Both the position numbers and the translations under genes were made by a program. A DNA stretch of 64,000 nucleotides from Allacma fusca (lineage: Eukaryota; Arthropoda; Collembola; Symphypleona; Sminthuridae), in assembly GCA_947179485.1 (NCBI GenBank), contig OX359245.1, positions 64,529,067 through 64,593,066 on the forward strand. The letters run 5' to 3'. The notes under the pieces are model-generated. The model did no database searches. It was given only the letters and a program-made list of their open reading frames with translations, and was not told the origin of the DNA. Below, piece after piece: positions 54,232 to 64,000 of the stretch (positions within the stretch are counted from its first letter, which is position 1; every line of letters starts with the position of its first letter).

Positions 54232-57200
54232 ATGTCAAATAAATCTCATTCTAACAAAGACCAGGAAGCTACCTTTTTGCCCAACCCTTGGTTTGCCTCT
54301 CCGACACCACCTGTGACCTCTTTTCCAGTCTCTACGTCTACTCAAACTCTTCCTCTTTTTCAAGACACAGCTTCTCAAACAATTTCTACAACGAAAATTC
54401 AACCTCAACATAGAGTTAAATATTCACAGCCTGAAAAATATTCTCCAACTCCCGACATATCTTCTGATGAGACAGACCAGGATTACTTCCATCGCTCCAC
54501 CCATCCACTTCGCCGACGTATTTCTACCTCCCGAAGAATTACTCTCAAAACTACACCTACTCCCATATCATCTGTCTCAGCTAAGCCTTCTACAACGTCC
54601 AAACTTACAACAATTCTTTGTGTTTCCACTACCATGGAAGACGATGTTCTCCGCGTCCATGGAACACAGGTCATTTCACCCAGGTCTCATGCGACCATTG
54701 CCACCATACACTCCATTGACCAAACTTCGCCTGTATATTTCCAACCTCATGACTCATTGCATACACAATATCACCTTCTTGCTCCTCATGCAGTCCTCTC
54801 TCCAAATTCCAAATTCTTCATTCTCACCAATCCAACTTCCATGACTGTAACCTTACCAGACGGTCTAGGTTTAGGACATTTAACCCCACTCGACATTCAC
54901 GATAATTCTATGCACCCAATCCCTATAAATGCAATCAATACTTCACAATTGGAATATGAAATAGCATCATTCAAAATAAATCCGGAGCTCAACGATAATG
55001 ATCAATTTAAACTACGTACGTTGTTAAGAGAATACAGGAACTCTTTTGCCTTCAACGCCAATGAGCTCGGAAAATGTTCCACAATACCATTCAAAGTTGA
55101 ACTACAGTCTGGAGGTATAGTGGCTCATAAACCTTACAAAACCTCCTCATACCAGGACGCCATCATTGACGCCGAAGTTAAGAAATTACTCGATAATAAC
55201 ATTTTTGAGCCATCCACGTCACCCTTCTCAAGCCCTGTCATCATTGTCTTCAAAAAACCCAATGACCAGGGAGTCCGCAAGCCACGGATGGTCATTGATT
55301 TCCGATCACTCAACGCCATCACTAAACCTATGCATTGGCCCCTGCCCAGCATTGACGAGATTCTCCGTCGTCTGCAGAATAAAAAGTATTTCTCGACTCT
55401 AGACCTCGCGTCAGGGTTCCATCAGATAACGGTGGAACCCGCCTCCAGAGAAAAACTTAGCTTCATCACCCGAAATGGACAGTATCAATATAAGGACATG
55501 CCATTTGGAACACGCAATTCCCCCTCTCATTTTTGCCGGGTGATAGATGTTATTCTGGCAGATCTCAAATACAATACCGCTCTAGCTTATGTTGATGACA
55601 TTGTCATCGCAAGCACCACCATTGATGACCACGTTTCTAAGCTGAGAAAAATATTTAATCGATTTAGCGAACACAACCTCAAGTTTCAACCTGAGAAATG
55701 CAAATTTGGGTATGAAACTATCAACCTTCTTGGTTTTACTGTCACCGCTTACGGCATACAACCATATGATGATAACCTTAATGGTTTACGGATGATGCCT
55801 GCCCCAACTAATATTACTTCTGTCCAGTCTTTCCTCGGAATGGCTAACTTCTTCCGAAGATTTGTGCCCAATTTTGCACATATAGCAGCACCATTACGAG
55901 ACCTCACAAAAAAGAACACCCCGTTCCTGTGGACTCACGAATGTGATCAAGCATTCCAAGCCCTGAAGAATCTCTTATTATGCAAACCAGTCTTAGCACA
56001 CTATGATCCCCAAAAGGAAACATTTTTATATACCGACGCCTCCTACCAAGGACTTGGTGCCTACATGACACAACTTCACCCCGATGGTTTGGAACATCCA
56101 GTTTTCTTCCTCAGCCGACGTCTAAATAAATATGAAGTTAAGTATCACATTCGCATTCTAGAACTACTGGCCATAACTTGGTCCGTAATGAAATTAAAGG
56201 AATATTTACTTGGCATACCATTCACGGTCAAAACGGACCACCACTCTTTATGCTATATTCTAAAGAGCAAGGACGATCTCGACCCTAAACTCCAGCGCTT
56301 ACAATTACTGTTAATGCCCTTTGATATAAAAATAAAATATGTCAAAGGCACAACCCATAAAGTTGCAGACTGCCTCAGCCGAAATCCTTTCCAAGAGCCC
56401 ACACACTCCCAGACTGATGAGGACGCCTGCCTATCTGTTCATACAATAGACATTGGTATCCTCCAGACAGAACAAGCAAAAGATCCAGCACTCTTGGAAA
56501 TAATTAATAAACTTCCCACAAATTGGAGAGTACGTTCAACGTACGCCCTTTACAATAATATCTTGTATAAACATAACAAAAAACTTGGAGAAAAATCTCT
56601 ACTCATGATTCCACAACACATGATACCAGATATTATTAAACGTCATCATACCCCAGTGTCCCACACAGGACATACAAAAGCCCTGAGGGAAATACAACAT
56701 AGTTACTACTGGAAAACGATGAGTAAAGACATCAAAGATTTTATCCAATCTTGTAAATTCTGTCAAGAAAGAAAAACTCCCCGAGGACACAAACAGCCAG
56801 GCGAATTTCAATTCATTCCAATTCCCCTTCGGCCTTTCGAGCGAATCCAGCTCGATGTCCAAGGGCCCTTATCCAACAAAGAAGGACGTCCACGATATAT
56901 CATCACTGCGATTTGTTACTTGACCAAATTTCTTGTAGCTGAAGTTGTACCCACAGCAGATGCGTCCGCTATAGCCAAATTCATTTTTAACAAAATCGCT
57001 GCCGTCTATTCCCTTCCCGAAATTATACAGTCAGATCAAGGGACAGAATTTAACAATGCCGTCATTACAGAACTTTCCAAAATATTTGATTTTCAAATGA
57101 AATATAGCACTGCTTTTCACCCCCAAACTCAGGGTCTTATCGAGAGATCCCATCAAACATTGGGTGACTGTATTGCTATATACAGAGCAGAAAATAAGGC

Positions 57201-58233
57201 CGACTGGCCCCACGCCATTCCAGCAATTACATTCCATCTCAACAATACTCTTCACAGCTCCCACGGTTTTACACCATTCTACGTGCTGCATGGTTTTCAT
57301 GCACGCACCCCGTTGAGAAATGCATTCCCTACCTTTACTCCAGAAAACCGGAACGTCCAAGCCATGACTGTTCTATGGAAGACTACCCACGAAATTTTAA
57401 CCCGTCAAAGAGAGAAGTACGCTGAACGCGTAAATAAATCTAAACGCACAGTTAATTACAACATCGGAGATTATGTACTCCTTCAACATACTTCAGTCCA
57501 AACTGGAACGAGTACAAAGTTACTCCCACGATGGAAGGGTCCATTTTCTGTTATTGATCAACCCTCTGACGTTAACTACACTATTAGAGGATCCGTTGGT
57601 AACACTGTTAAAACACTTACGGTTCATGTTTCCCGATTGAAGACATTCTATGAACGACCTCATGTATTCAACACGAAGTCCTTAATCAACAATGACTACA
57701 CACCTCCGGAGCAGGAGCCATTTACAGAGCTACCACCAATTCCTCCAGACCTCACTAAATCTACAGAAGACGTGCACTCTCCAGAACCTGACCCTATTCC
57801 TGAAATTATTTCTGAACAGCCCTCCAGTCAGCCGGACATTATTCTTGATCCAGAATTACCATTAAATGATAACCATGCATTCCCATTACGGGATACAGTG
57901 CCTCCATTCCCAGTTCAACAACCGACTCCAATTCCACCAGAAATTCAAGAGCAGCCTCATAAACCTACCTATAAAGAAGCACTATTGTCTGCACCAAAAA
58001 ATTCCGCTATGGATATTCCTCATTCCTCCTCTATAACCATTCCTAATAAACGTGTTCGCAGAACACAGCAACAATTATTGGAACAGGAATCTCAGCAAAT
58101 ATTACCCACAGATTTTTATTCCCGTCACGATTCGGAATTTAGGCGTAGCACAAGAACTCATATCCACGCAATAGACAATTTATTTAACTTCACAGTGGTT
58201 AAACCTACCACTAATCACAGTTATCGGCTATAA
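54232..58233 (+). CDS. pol (reverse transcriptase, RNase H, integrase) of the gypsy element
   Basis: 1,333-codon open region. The N-terminal 200 residues are variable. Reverse transcriptase follows with DFRSLNAITKPMHWPLPSID and the YVDD box (about 55,589). RNase H has FLYTDASYQGLGAYMT. Integrase has the HHCC zinc domain (HHTPVSHTGH and CKFC), then LDVQGP, SDQGTEFNN and ERSHQTLGD as the D,D-35-E core. A GPY/F-like module (LPRWKGPFSV) follows. The domain order RT-RH-IN is that of Ty3/gypsy. The C-terminal 180 residues are Pro-rich. Confidence 0.92.
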   Translation: MSNKSHSNKDQEATFLPNPWFASPTPPVTSFPVSTSTQTLPLFQDTASQTISTTKIQPQHRVKYSQPEKYSPTPDISSDETDQDYFHRSTHPLRRRISTSRRITLKTTPTPISSVSAKPSTTSKLTTILCVSTTMEDDVLRVHGTQVISPRSHATIATIHSIDQTSPVYFQPHDSLHTQYHLLAPHAVLSPNSKFFILTNPTSMTVTLPDGLGLGHLTPLDIHDNSMHPIPINAINTSQLEYEIASFKINPELNDNDQFKLRTLLREYRNSFAFNANELGKCSTIPFKVELQSGGIVAHKPYKTSSYQDAIIDAEVKKLLDNNIFEPSTSPFSSPVIIVFKKPNDQGVRKPRMVIDFRSLNAITKPMHWPLPSIDEILRRLQNKKYFSTLDLASGFHQITVEPASREKLSFITRNGQYQYKDMPFGTRNSPSHFCRVIDVILADLKYNTALAYVDDIVIASTTIDDHVSKLRKIFNRFSEHNLKFQPEKCKFGYETINLLGFTVTAYGIQPYDDNLNGLRMMPAPTNITSVQSFLGMANFFRRFVPNFAHIAAPLRDLTKKNTPFLWTHECDQAFQALKNLLLCKPVLAHYDPQKETFLYTDASYQGLGAYMTQLHPDGLEHPVFFLSRRLNKYEVKYHIRILELLAITWSVMKLKEYLLGIPFTVKTDHHSLCYILKSKDDLDPKLQRLQLLLMPFDIKIKYVKGTTHKVADCLSRNPFQEPTHSQTDEDACLSVHTIDIGILQTEQAKDPALLEIINKLPTNWRVRSTYALYNNILYKHNKKLGEKSLLMIPQHMIPDIIKRHHTPVSHTGHTKALREIQHSYYWKTMSKDIKDFIQSCKFCQERKTPRGHKQPGEFQFIPIPLRPFERIQLDVQGPLSNKEGRPRYIITAICYLTKFLVAEVVPTADASAIAKFIFNKIAAVYSLPEIIQSDQGTEFNNAVITELSKIFDFQMKYSTAFHPQTQGLIERSHQTLGDCIAIYRAENKADWPHAIPAITFHLNNTLHSSHGFTPFYVLHGFHARTPLRNAFPTFTPENRNVQAMTVLWKTTHEILTRQREKYAERVNKSKRTVNYNIGDYVLLQHTSVQTGTSTKLLPRWKGPFSVIDQPSDVNYTIRGSVGNTVKTLTVHVSRLKTFYERPHVFNTKSLINNDYTPPEQEPFTELPPIPPDLTKSTEDVHSPEPDPIPEIISEQPSSQPDIILDPELPLNDNHAFPLRDTVPPFPVQQPTPIPPEIQEQPHKPTYKEALLSAPKNSAMDIPHSSSITIPNKRVRRTQQQLLEQESQQILPTDFYSRHDSEFRRSTRTHIHAIDNLFNFTVVKPTTNHSYRL

Positions 58234-59508
58234 CAACATATGCCTTGAATCCCACTTCATTTATTCTCTGTACTCAATTTTACAAACAAGCACAACTACG
58301 GATGAATAATCACGACATGCCAGCAAATTCAAGTCTACACATCAACATGCTTTTCCGGAAAATTGTATCATGCACCCTATACAATAACTATCTTAGTTAA
58401 ATGTCTTGCTCCGATATCTTGACTAGTTCTGCGACACGGACCCCATCTGCAATAACACTGAAATTGCACAAAAACATTATATTGCTGGCTAATTCACTAA
58501 TATGTACTTATTCTGAGTTCCAGAACAAATTTCCACTGACTATAGCAGTCTTCACAACATGACCCACATTCACGGATGTCCAGGTCAGCACCCACTATGA
58601 TGACAACTCCAACTACAACCACACATGGGACGCCATGGCATTTGAAAGTCATCTACAATCAAGAAAATTACAAAAAAAATATATATTATATTTCATTACT
58701 AACACTTTCACATAATTCTCACACATCACACTCTTATATTACACACTTAGCAATTTTTGTTTTAATTCTATACCTATGTACTATGAGCTGCAGCTCCCAA
58801 CACATTTTTCTTCATTTCCAGAAATTGTAATTGATCACTACATTTCGCCACTTCCCATTAGACACCCTGTATAACCACAAAATTCTTTGTATTCTATGTT
58901 AAACTCATTGTACTAACACATACATTATAATTATTTCATTTCAATTACTTGCGAACGAACACAAAATATTGTTACTCACCGTGTATGAAGTCTCCATCTT
59001 GCGAATCTCCTCTCCAAATATTAGTTCATTCTATCTTAAGCATTCTGGGGACAGAATTTTCTGCCACTCCAGGAAGTTTATACACACATTTAGGCTAATA
59101 CTGCACAATTTTGATGTTATTTTAAAGAAATATTACAGTTTTATGTATATTGTTGCTCCACTTGTCATCATGCCACTACTATCTCCCAACACGGCTCTTG
59201 TCGGCCAATGTACCTACGCATGGAACGCCATGTAATCAAATGGCGCTCCGCTAGGTACATATGTAGAGGAAGACTAGCCTCAAGTTAGCGTGCGTTTGAA
59301 GGCAAAAAGGTGGAAAGTAGTCACTTTCAGACATCCTTGCTAAGCTTAGATATAGGAATTAAGGATAACGTAAATTTCCGACATCCAGAGTTACCTTGCT
59401 CTGTATGTCTAACCAGATTCATGATTCAAAATTCCATGACAAAGTTCGACAATTCACAGTTCCAACCCTTATAAACAATGGGGACATTGTTTCCCGTCCC
59501 CCGTAGAA
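58234..59508. other. 3' non-coding part of the gypsy element
   Basis: 1.27 kb between pol and the 3' LTR. It holds only short open frames and no recognisable envelope. A clear polypurine tract next to the 3' LTR was not found. Confidence 0.55.
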
Positions 59509-60050
59509 TGTTAACCGATATTTAGTTTTGTAACTTTTAATACATGTAAAAACAACATCAGCATACATAACTATACTACCTAATTGTAAAGTTTCCATGA
59601 AAGTGCGTTAGGTACTTGCCCTAACTAAATATTATTGGTTCAAACTAAAACTTTTGTGAATACTGGAGGTGGGCACATTTGTGCTCACCTCCGTATAAAA
59701 CTTCGTGCCTCCGTAGGTACGAAGAAGAGAGCAACATCAGACCTTGAGCTAAGCAAAGCAAGGGAACGCGTGTGAGACCAACTAAGTGTATCCATTCACG
59801 CACAATAAGAAAATAAAGTATACCGTGAGAACAAACCCTTATATCAACATACGCATCTCATTTTCCCTATCTTGAGACATACTCCCGAAATCCCTCACAG
59901 CCAGCTTGTGAATCTCTACCGTCTACATTTTCCCCATCAACTCATACTCTCATTCTCAATTCTATTATTATTCCCTAATTATTTCCATAATCGGCTCTTC
60001 ATTTCATTCTCCTCAATTACGAACCATCAACTACAATATTAATAATAACA
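59509..60050 (+). repeat. 3' LTR of the gypsy element
   Basis: 542 bp, nearly identical to 50,311-50,852; one clear difference mid-LTR and about three in the final 12 bases. Confidence 0.9.
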
Positions 60051-60950
60051 GTATATATTTCTTGAAACAATCGGTAAGTTAATAATTCAACTGGAAATTG
60101 AAACATCGTTTTGCATACATAATATCTTACAACTACTTTTTGTTCCTCGGCGTTCCATTCAAACGGGCTGCTGTAAATCGTATGACATCCTGCAAATCCC
60201 TTGTACAAATATGTTTGGGCAAACTTGGAAATCATTGCAGAAATTACTGATTTATGGTGTAAAATTTAAAAATTACTAAGAAATACAACGTCGAGATGTT
60301 GTGAATGTTTTCTGATGTTGTGTTCAGTTACTGAACTGCTAATGATGTTTTACTTGGCTAAGCTTTGAAGTCATTCAAAACATTTCCATTAAAAGAGTAT
60401 TATTGATTCATATTTCCATTATGCCGGAATCATATATGAGCTATCAAATTTTCTTTGCTGGTCTCATTTAATTTATTATATGAAACAAGTTCGAAGAATT
60501 CACGAACTAAAGACATTGAAACTGAGGAAAATTGTGAATGTTTGAAAACTGAAAATCAATTGTGTCCTTGCTCACGTGTAACGTAGACAATTGTCAACCT
60601 AGTGGGCTATTTAAATAATAATAATCGAAAGGAATCCGTTAAATGTAACCTTTTTAATTGGCCCGCCAGAACGAGAAGCTAAAATCATTGTTAAAGGTAT
60701 AAATACAAACATTTAATCAGATATAGACGAAATTATTGAATTCCGAAATCATATAATACAATAAATGCATAGAGCAGCAATATCAAGATAAAAACAGAAT
60801 ATTTTTCATGTTGCCTTTCTCACAACCGTATATTGTTTTCGGCTTTCCAATCAAAAGGGTTGTGGCAAATATGTCATTCGGCAAAACATTTATATTTTAC
60901 ATATACATATATTATAACAAATTTAGAAATCCTTTGAGTACAGACTGAAC
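60051..60950 (-). pseudogene. tandem relics of an unassigned (possibly chemoreceptor) exon
   Basis: The minus-strand stretch 60,235-60,060 reads GFAGCHTIYSSPFEWNAEEQ and could splice (GTAAGA ... TTCCAG) to ELLTYRLFQ. 60,790-60,950 is a second, broken copy (CHNPFDWKAE), and traces of a third lie near 50,155. The aromatic/acidic SSPFEWNAEEQKVV pattern loosely resembles the C-terminal part of insect odorant receptors, but the match is weak and no full gene is present. It could be any duplicated host exon. Confidence 0.3.
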
Positions 60951-61393
60951 ATGACACGTAAAAATAAATGTTTAATCCAAAAATAAATAATGCAGTACGG
61001 AATGCAATGCTGCTAATATTACGTCACTACTGAGTATTGTGTAGGTGGTAATAATTTTTTTTAGATTTACGGTAAATTAAATCGTTGGCTCCTAAACAGC
61101 TCTACTTCGTCAACGTTTGTTGTTGCCCAAAGCTAAATCATTAGTTAAAGTGGTATTGATTGAAACTTCTTTTATAATTTAATGCAGTGCAGATGTCACA
61201 TGCATTGAAACTAAATTATTTCCATGAATTCGGAATATGCCAACTGTGATTGAATTTTCTCACTGGTTCACGTGTAACGTCGACTATCCTAAGCGTTGCC
61301 ACATGTATCCCTAGTATCCTTATAGAGTTTGAAAATAAGGGCGTAAAACTGCTGCAATGAGCTAAGTGAAACAAGTTTACCTATGTATTACTG
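60951..61393. other. spacer
   Basis: AT-rich. Repeats such as TCACGTGTAACGT occur at 60,570 and 61,268, suggesting the block is duplicated along with the receptor-like relics. No gene. Confidence 0.35.
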
Positions 61394-61514
61394 CAATGGT
61401 GTACAAATTTGTACATACAATGTACCCACTCATACAGAATTGTGTATGCATTGCTCCGCTTGTCAAAGTTTACCCGTTGTAATTTTGAAAAGGATAGCAA
61501 CGCAAGGTGTGTAA
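61394..61514 (+). pseudogene. zinc-finger gene C-terminal relic
   Basis: Encodes PTHTELCMHCSACQSLPVVI and a terminal KRIATQGV plus stop, the last irregular finger and tail of the family, closest to zinc-finger gene 2. Nothing of the earlier fingers remains upstream. Confidence 0.8.
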
Positions 61515-61754
61515 ATTACTTTTGCTAGTTTTGACTTTCAATCAAAGCATTTTTACTGCGTTTACATATACATGACGTGTGTTGATTTATGATCTCGTAG
61601 GATTTCCTTTTGGGTCCAACGGATGATATGAACTTCTTAAAACCTATTGTGCTCTCTCACTGATAAGGTAACGAGTGATCTTCAGTAAGCAAAATTTCAG
61701 TAATTCAGCGGGATGCATTTGTTGATACCTGTAGAGATAGTATAAAATAACACT
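61515..61754. other. zinc-finger 3' spacer copy
   Basis: Closely matches 34,255-34,500 after zinc-finger gene 2 (GATGCATTTGTTGATACCTG landmark). It is cut off abruptly where the next zinc-finger pseudogene begins. Confidence 0.55.
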
Positions 61755-62418
61755 CACCACTGCTTACATCCTTGAAAATCATATCCGTATACACACTACT
61801 GAAAAGCCCTATGTGTGTTCAATATGCCAGAGATTTGCAAAGAAATACTACCTCAATCACCATATTCGAATCCATTCAAACGGAAATCCTTTAAAATGTC
61901 AAATTTTCTCGAAGCAGTATCGAAGTTTTCGAACATTGACAGCACATTTGAAAACACATTCAGACGTTAGGCCCTATGCCTGCAGTATTTGCAATTCCGA
62001 ATTCAAGACTAATGCTGCTCGATTAGCTCACTGTATAAAACACACATGAAAGACCATACAAGTATGATACAAGTGTGAATTTTGTTGCCAGAGATTTGGT
62101 TCATTAACCGCAGTCGCAGTCCAGTATCATATAAAAATTCATACTGGCGATAAACCCTGCGGTTGCTACTCTCAAGATCGCAATCAAAGTTCGTATTTAC
62201 ATCTGAACAGGCATCATTCCGGAAGCAATTCAAATGCCTGTGTACCAAACAAGCCAAATATCATTCAAATGTCAAGATTCGAAAACTAACACTGAAATAT
62301 TGAAATGCAAAATTTGTGAAACAATAAACCGACGCTTACTGAATGGTGTATGCATTACTCTGCTTGTCATAGTTTCCCCATTGTTTTTTTGAAAAGGGTA
62401 GTAACGCGAGGCGTGTAA
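61755..62418 (+). pseudogene. C2H2 zinc-finger gene, 5'-truncated and frameshifted
   Basis: Begins in the middle of a finger matching finger 6 of protein 1 (ILENHIRIHTTEKPYVCSIC). Three further fingers are readable, one with Cys lost (CQIFSKQY for CQICSKQY), to a stop at CIKHT. Beyond that the frame changes repeatedly, yet finger 10 (CEFCCQRFGSL), the SQDRNQ region and the terminal FLKRVVTRGV are recognisable. It is joined directly to a 3' spacer of another copy upstream, so it was assembled by recombination. Confidence 0.82.
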
Positions 62419-63475
62419 ATTATTATCGCTAGTTTCGGTTACCAATCAAAAATAGATAGATTTATTAATTGTCCATTTGGCCTCAGCCCTTACAACTCGC
62501 TCATTAAGGCGTTAATCACAGTAATCAAGAAGTATTTACGTTTAGATATCATTACATACATATACATACATGACTTTCAATGCCTTTCATTAACCAATTG
62601 TATGTATATTGTACTCGCGTATACCATTCCAAAAGTAATTCAACTGGCGAGTTTGAATTCGAGATTTACTTATTTTTTTTCTATGTTAAAATGCAAATGT
62701 ATGAATTGGTAAAAAAGTATGGATGTATGCATTTGGAAAGAAGAAGGCATCTATCTATCTGTTGATGCTGTAACATTAACCCATAAACTACTGCACAATG
62801 CGGCTCCGTGTGACTGCGCCACCTGGCGCAGACGTTTGTCTTAGCCTGTGAATGTGTTTGTTTTTGACATCGTTTGATTTCCTTTAAAGCCAAATGGATG
62901 ACCCGAACTTATTAAAAACATGTATTTCTCACTGATTAGGCAACGAGTCGATTTTAAAGATCAGATATATATTTTTTTTTCTGAAGTAGTTTCAACAGTA
63001 AAGTCTCGCTTCTCTCCGAAGTGATAACCGATGGAATGCATCAGGAAATTCCGGCTACAGACGGTCAAACGCATTTCAAAATCCCTGATCACAATACAAA
63101 TTTCCCTGAAATATCCCAACAACTTACAAAATTATTCTAAGACCAACGAATTTAAAAATCTCTGTTCACAAAACAATCTCTTTCCCCTCAAATTTTCCAA
63201 GGACAGACATTTTTTTCTTCTTAATTTCGAAAAAGAATCTTTAGATTTGTACCCTATCTTTAGCAGTTGCACTTATGTATACTATGCACAAAATTATAAC
63301 GCCGCTGAAGAGGCATGGTTTAATTGTATATCATGTAGAAAAACATGCGCACATAGACCATTTCGCCTCTTCAGTGACTATTTGCTCATACGCGATATAC
63401 ATAATTATGTAAACATGTGATTTTTATTTTATTTTCAGCGAAAACAAATTGACGAAGGATTTATTCTTCGGAAGA
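62419..63475. other. 3' spacer and 5' flank between zinc-finger copies
   Basis: 62,420-63,030 matches 24,480-24,760 plus 29,690-30,110; 63,040-63,240 matches the AAAATCCCTG-rich 5' flank at 32,640-32,830. Acceptor TTATTTTCAG ends at 63,438. This shows the undisturbed spacer into which the CACTA-like element inserted downstream of gene 1. Confidence 0.55.
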
Positions 63476-63713
63476 ATGGGTCCCAAATGGGAAAGAAAAT
63501 TCCAATGTGAGCGCTGTTCGTCAATATGTTACTGTAAATATGTCGTTACTAATCATCTGAGAGCTCATACTGGAGAAAGGCCACACAAATTCAAAGAATG
63601 CTTCTCCTCGTTGTGCCTAAATCTATCCTTTCGAACCGCAGAGTTCACATTGAAGACCGAAAAATTCAAATGCGACTAAAGCTCCTCCAGGTTCAAAGAT
63701 AAAAATGCACTAC
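63476..63713 (+). pseudogene. C2H2 zinc-finger gene 5' fragment
   Basis: MGPKWERKFQCERCSS opens as in the other members, 37 bases after the conserved acceptor. Finger 1 has lost part of its pattern, finger 2 is frameshifted (LCLNLSFRTAEF for the usual helix), and a stop follows KFKCD at 63,677-63,679. The similarity ends at about 63,713, in finger 3, where the sequence jumps to upstream-flank DNA of the next copy. Confidence 0.82.
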
Positions 63714-64000
63714 GAATGCATTCGTAAATGTGACAATCGTCAATATCATTTTTATTCTATTCACTATATTTTTGGTGTTAAAGGTTGAATCAGTTTCCAT
63801 GTTTTCTTGCAAATAGTAATCAAATGACACATATGAGGATGTTTCAATTTCGTAAATTGTGCGATATTGTTAAAAATCCTTTAAGTAAATTAACGTTGGA
63901 TGTGTATTAAAAGAAATGTATTCATTACAATGACCTCACCCAGGAGCACAGCCATAAAAAGTTTTTATCCTGACCCTAAGCCAAAACTGTAATATGGACC
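63714..64000. other. start of another zinc-finger 5' flank
   Basis: Matches 21,920-22,190 and 37,825-38,085 (GTGACAATCGTCA and ATCCTTTAAGTAAATTAACG landmarks). Another zinc-finger copy probably follows beyond the window. Confidence 0.6.

Larger units (their letters stand above)
50311..60050 (+). mobile_element. Ty3/gypsy LTR retrotransposon, nearly whole
   Basis: About 9.74 kb. Two 542-bp LTRs starting TGTTA and ending TAACA, 4-bp target duplication GTAT at 50,307-50,310 and 60,051-60,054. Parts in order: 5' LTR, primer-binding site, gag, aspartic protease, reverse transcriptase, RNase H, integrase, a 1.27-kb non-coding 3' part, 3' LTR. The LTRs differ at only about four positions by eye, so the insertion is young. 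The coding regions lie in separate frames, as is common in this family; it looks whole or nearly so. No envelope gene was recognised. It may be of the Ty3/gypsy lineages with a large gag; the sub-lineage is not assigned. Confidence 0.9.

Noticed and set aside
58576-59235. Small frames after pol as a possible envelope gene
   Set aside because: No signal peptide, fusion peptide or transmembrane pattern of envelope proteins; treated as non-coding 3' part.

Overview
The window looks like an AT-rich arthropod nuclear genome, most likely a hexapod. The reasons are small-intron genes, an insect-type gustatory receptor ending in the TYxxxxxQF motif, a tandem family of C2H2 zinc-finger genes, and a dense load of eukaryotic transposons. 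The species cannot be named from the sequence.

Layout, left third (1-21,018): three tandem units, each carrying a seven-exon DHRS7-like short-chain dehydrogenase/reductase (SDR) gene. Copy B (8,575-10,451) is fully open. Copy A (73-2,841) is open in every exon but has lost the GT of one splice donor. Copy C (15,299-17,171) has a 2-base deletion in its cofactor-binding exon. A gustatory receptor (Gr) follows the SDR gene: it is intact in unit 3 (18,900-21,018), a relic in unit 1 and missing in unit 2.

Middle and right (21,700-64,000): repeated blocks built around C2H2 zinc-finger genes that share a 5' flank, a splice acceptor 34-38 bases before the ATG, and a C-terminal LPVV-x-LKR tail. Two are intact (23,071-24,468 and 33,011-34,252), one is split by a DNA transposon and then decays (39,211-44,246), and at least five are relics. 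A zinc-finger relic is fused to a Gr relic near 37,300, so the Gr and zinc-finger blocks were duplicated together and recombined.

Mobile DNA: twelve hAT-like non-autonomous insertions (8-bp target duplications); most have a body built from one short element-specific word. There is also a 993-bp element with 6-bp duplications, two pogo/Tc1-type elements, a 5'-truncated LINE inside one of them, and a CACTA/EnSpm-like element with transposase and DUF4806 genes and GACGT-rich ends. A MULE-like element with long terminal inverted repeats lies inside a zinc-finger gene, and a 9.7-kb Ty3/gypsy LTR element has nearly identical LTRs. Because the host blocks are duplicated, many insertions have an internal empty-site control: the paralogous block lacks the element and carries one copy of the target site.

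No tRNA, rRNA, CRISPR array or prokaryotic feature was seen. The most unusual signal is the set of word-built hAT-like elements that share one terminal-repeat consensus but have unrelated repetitive interiors.
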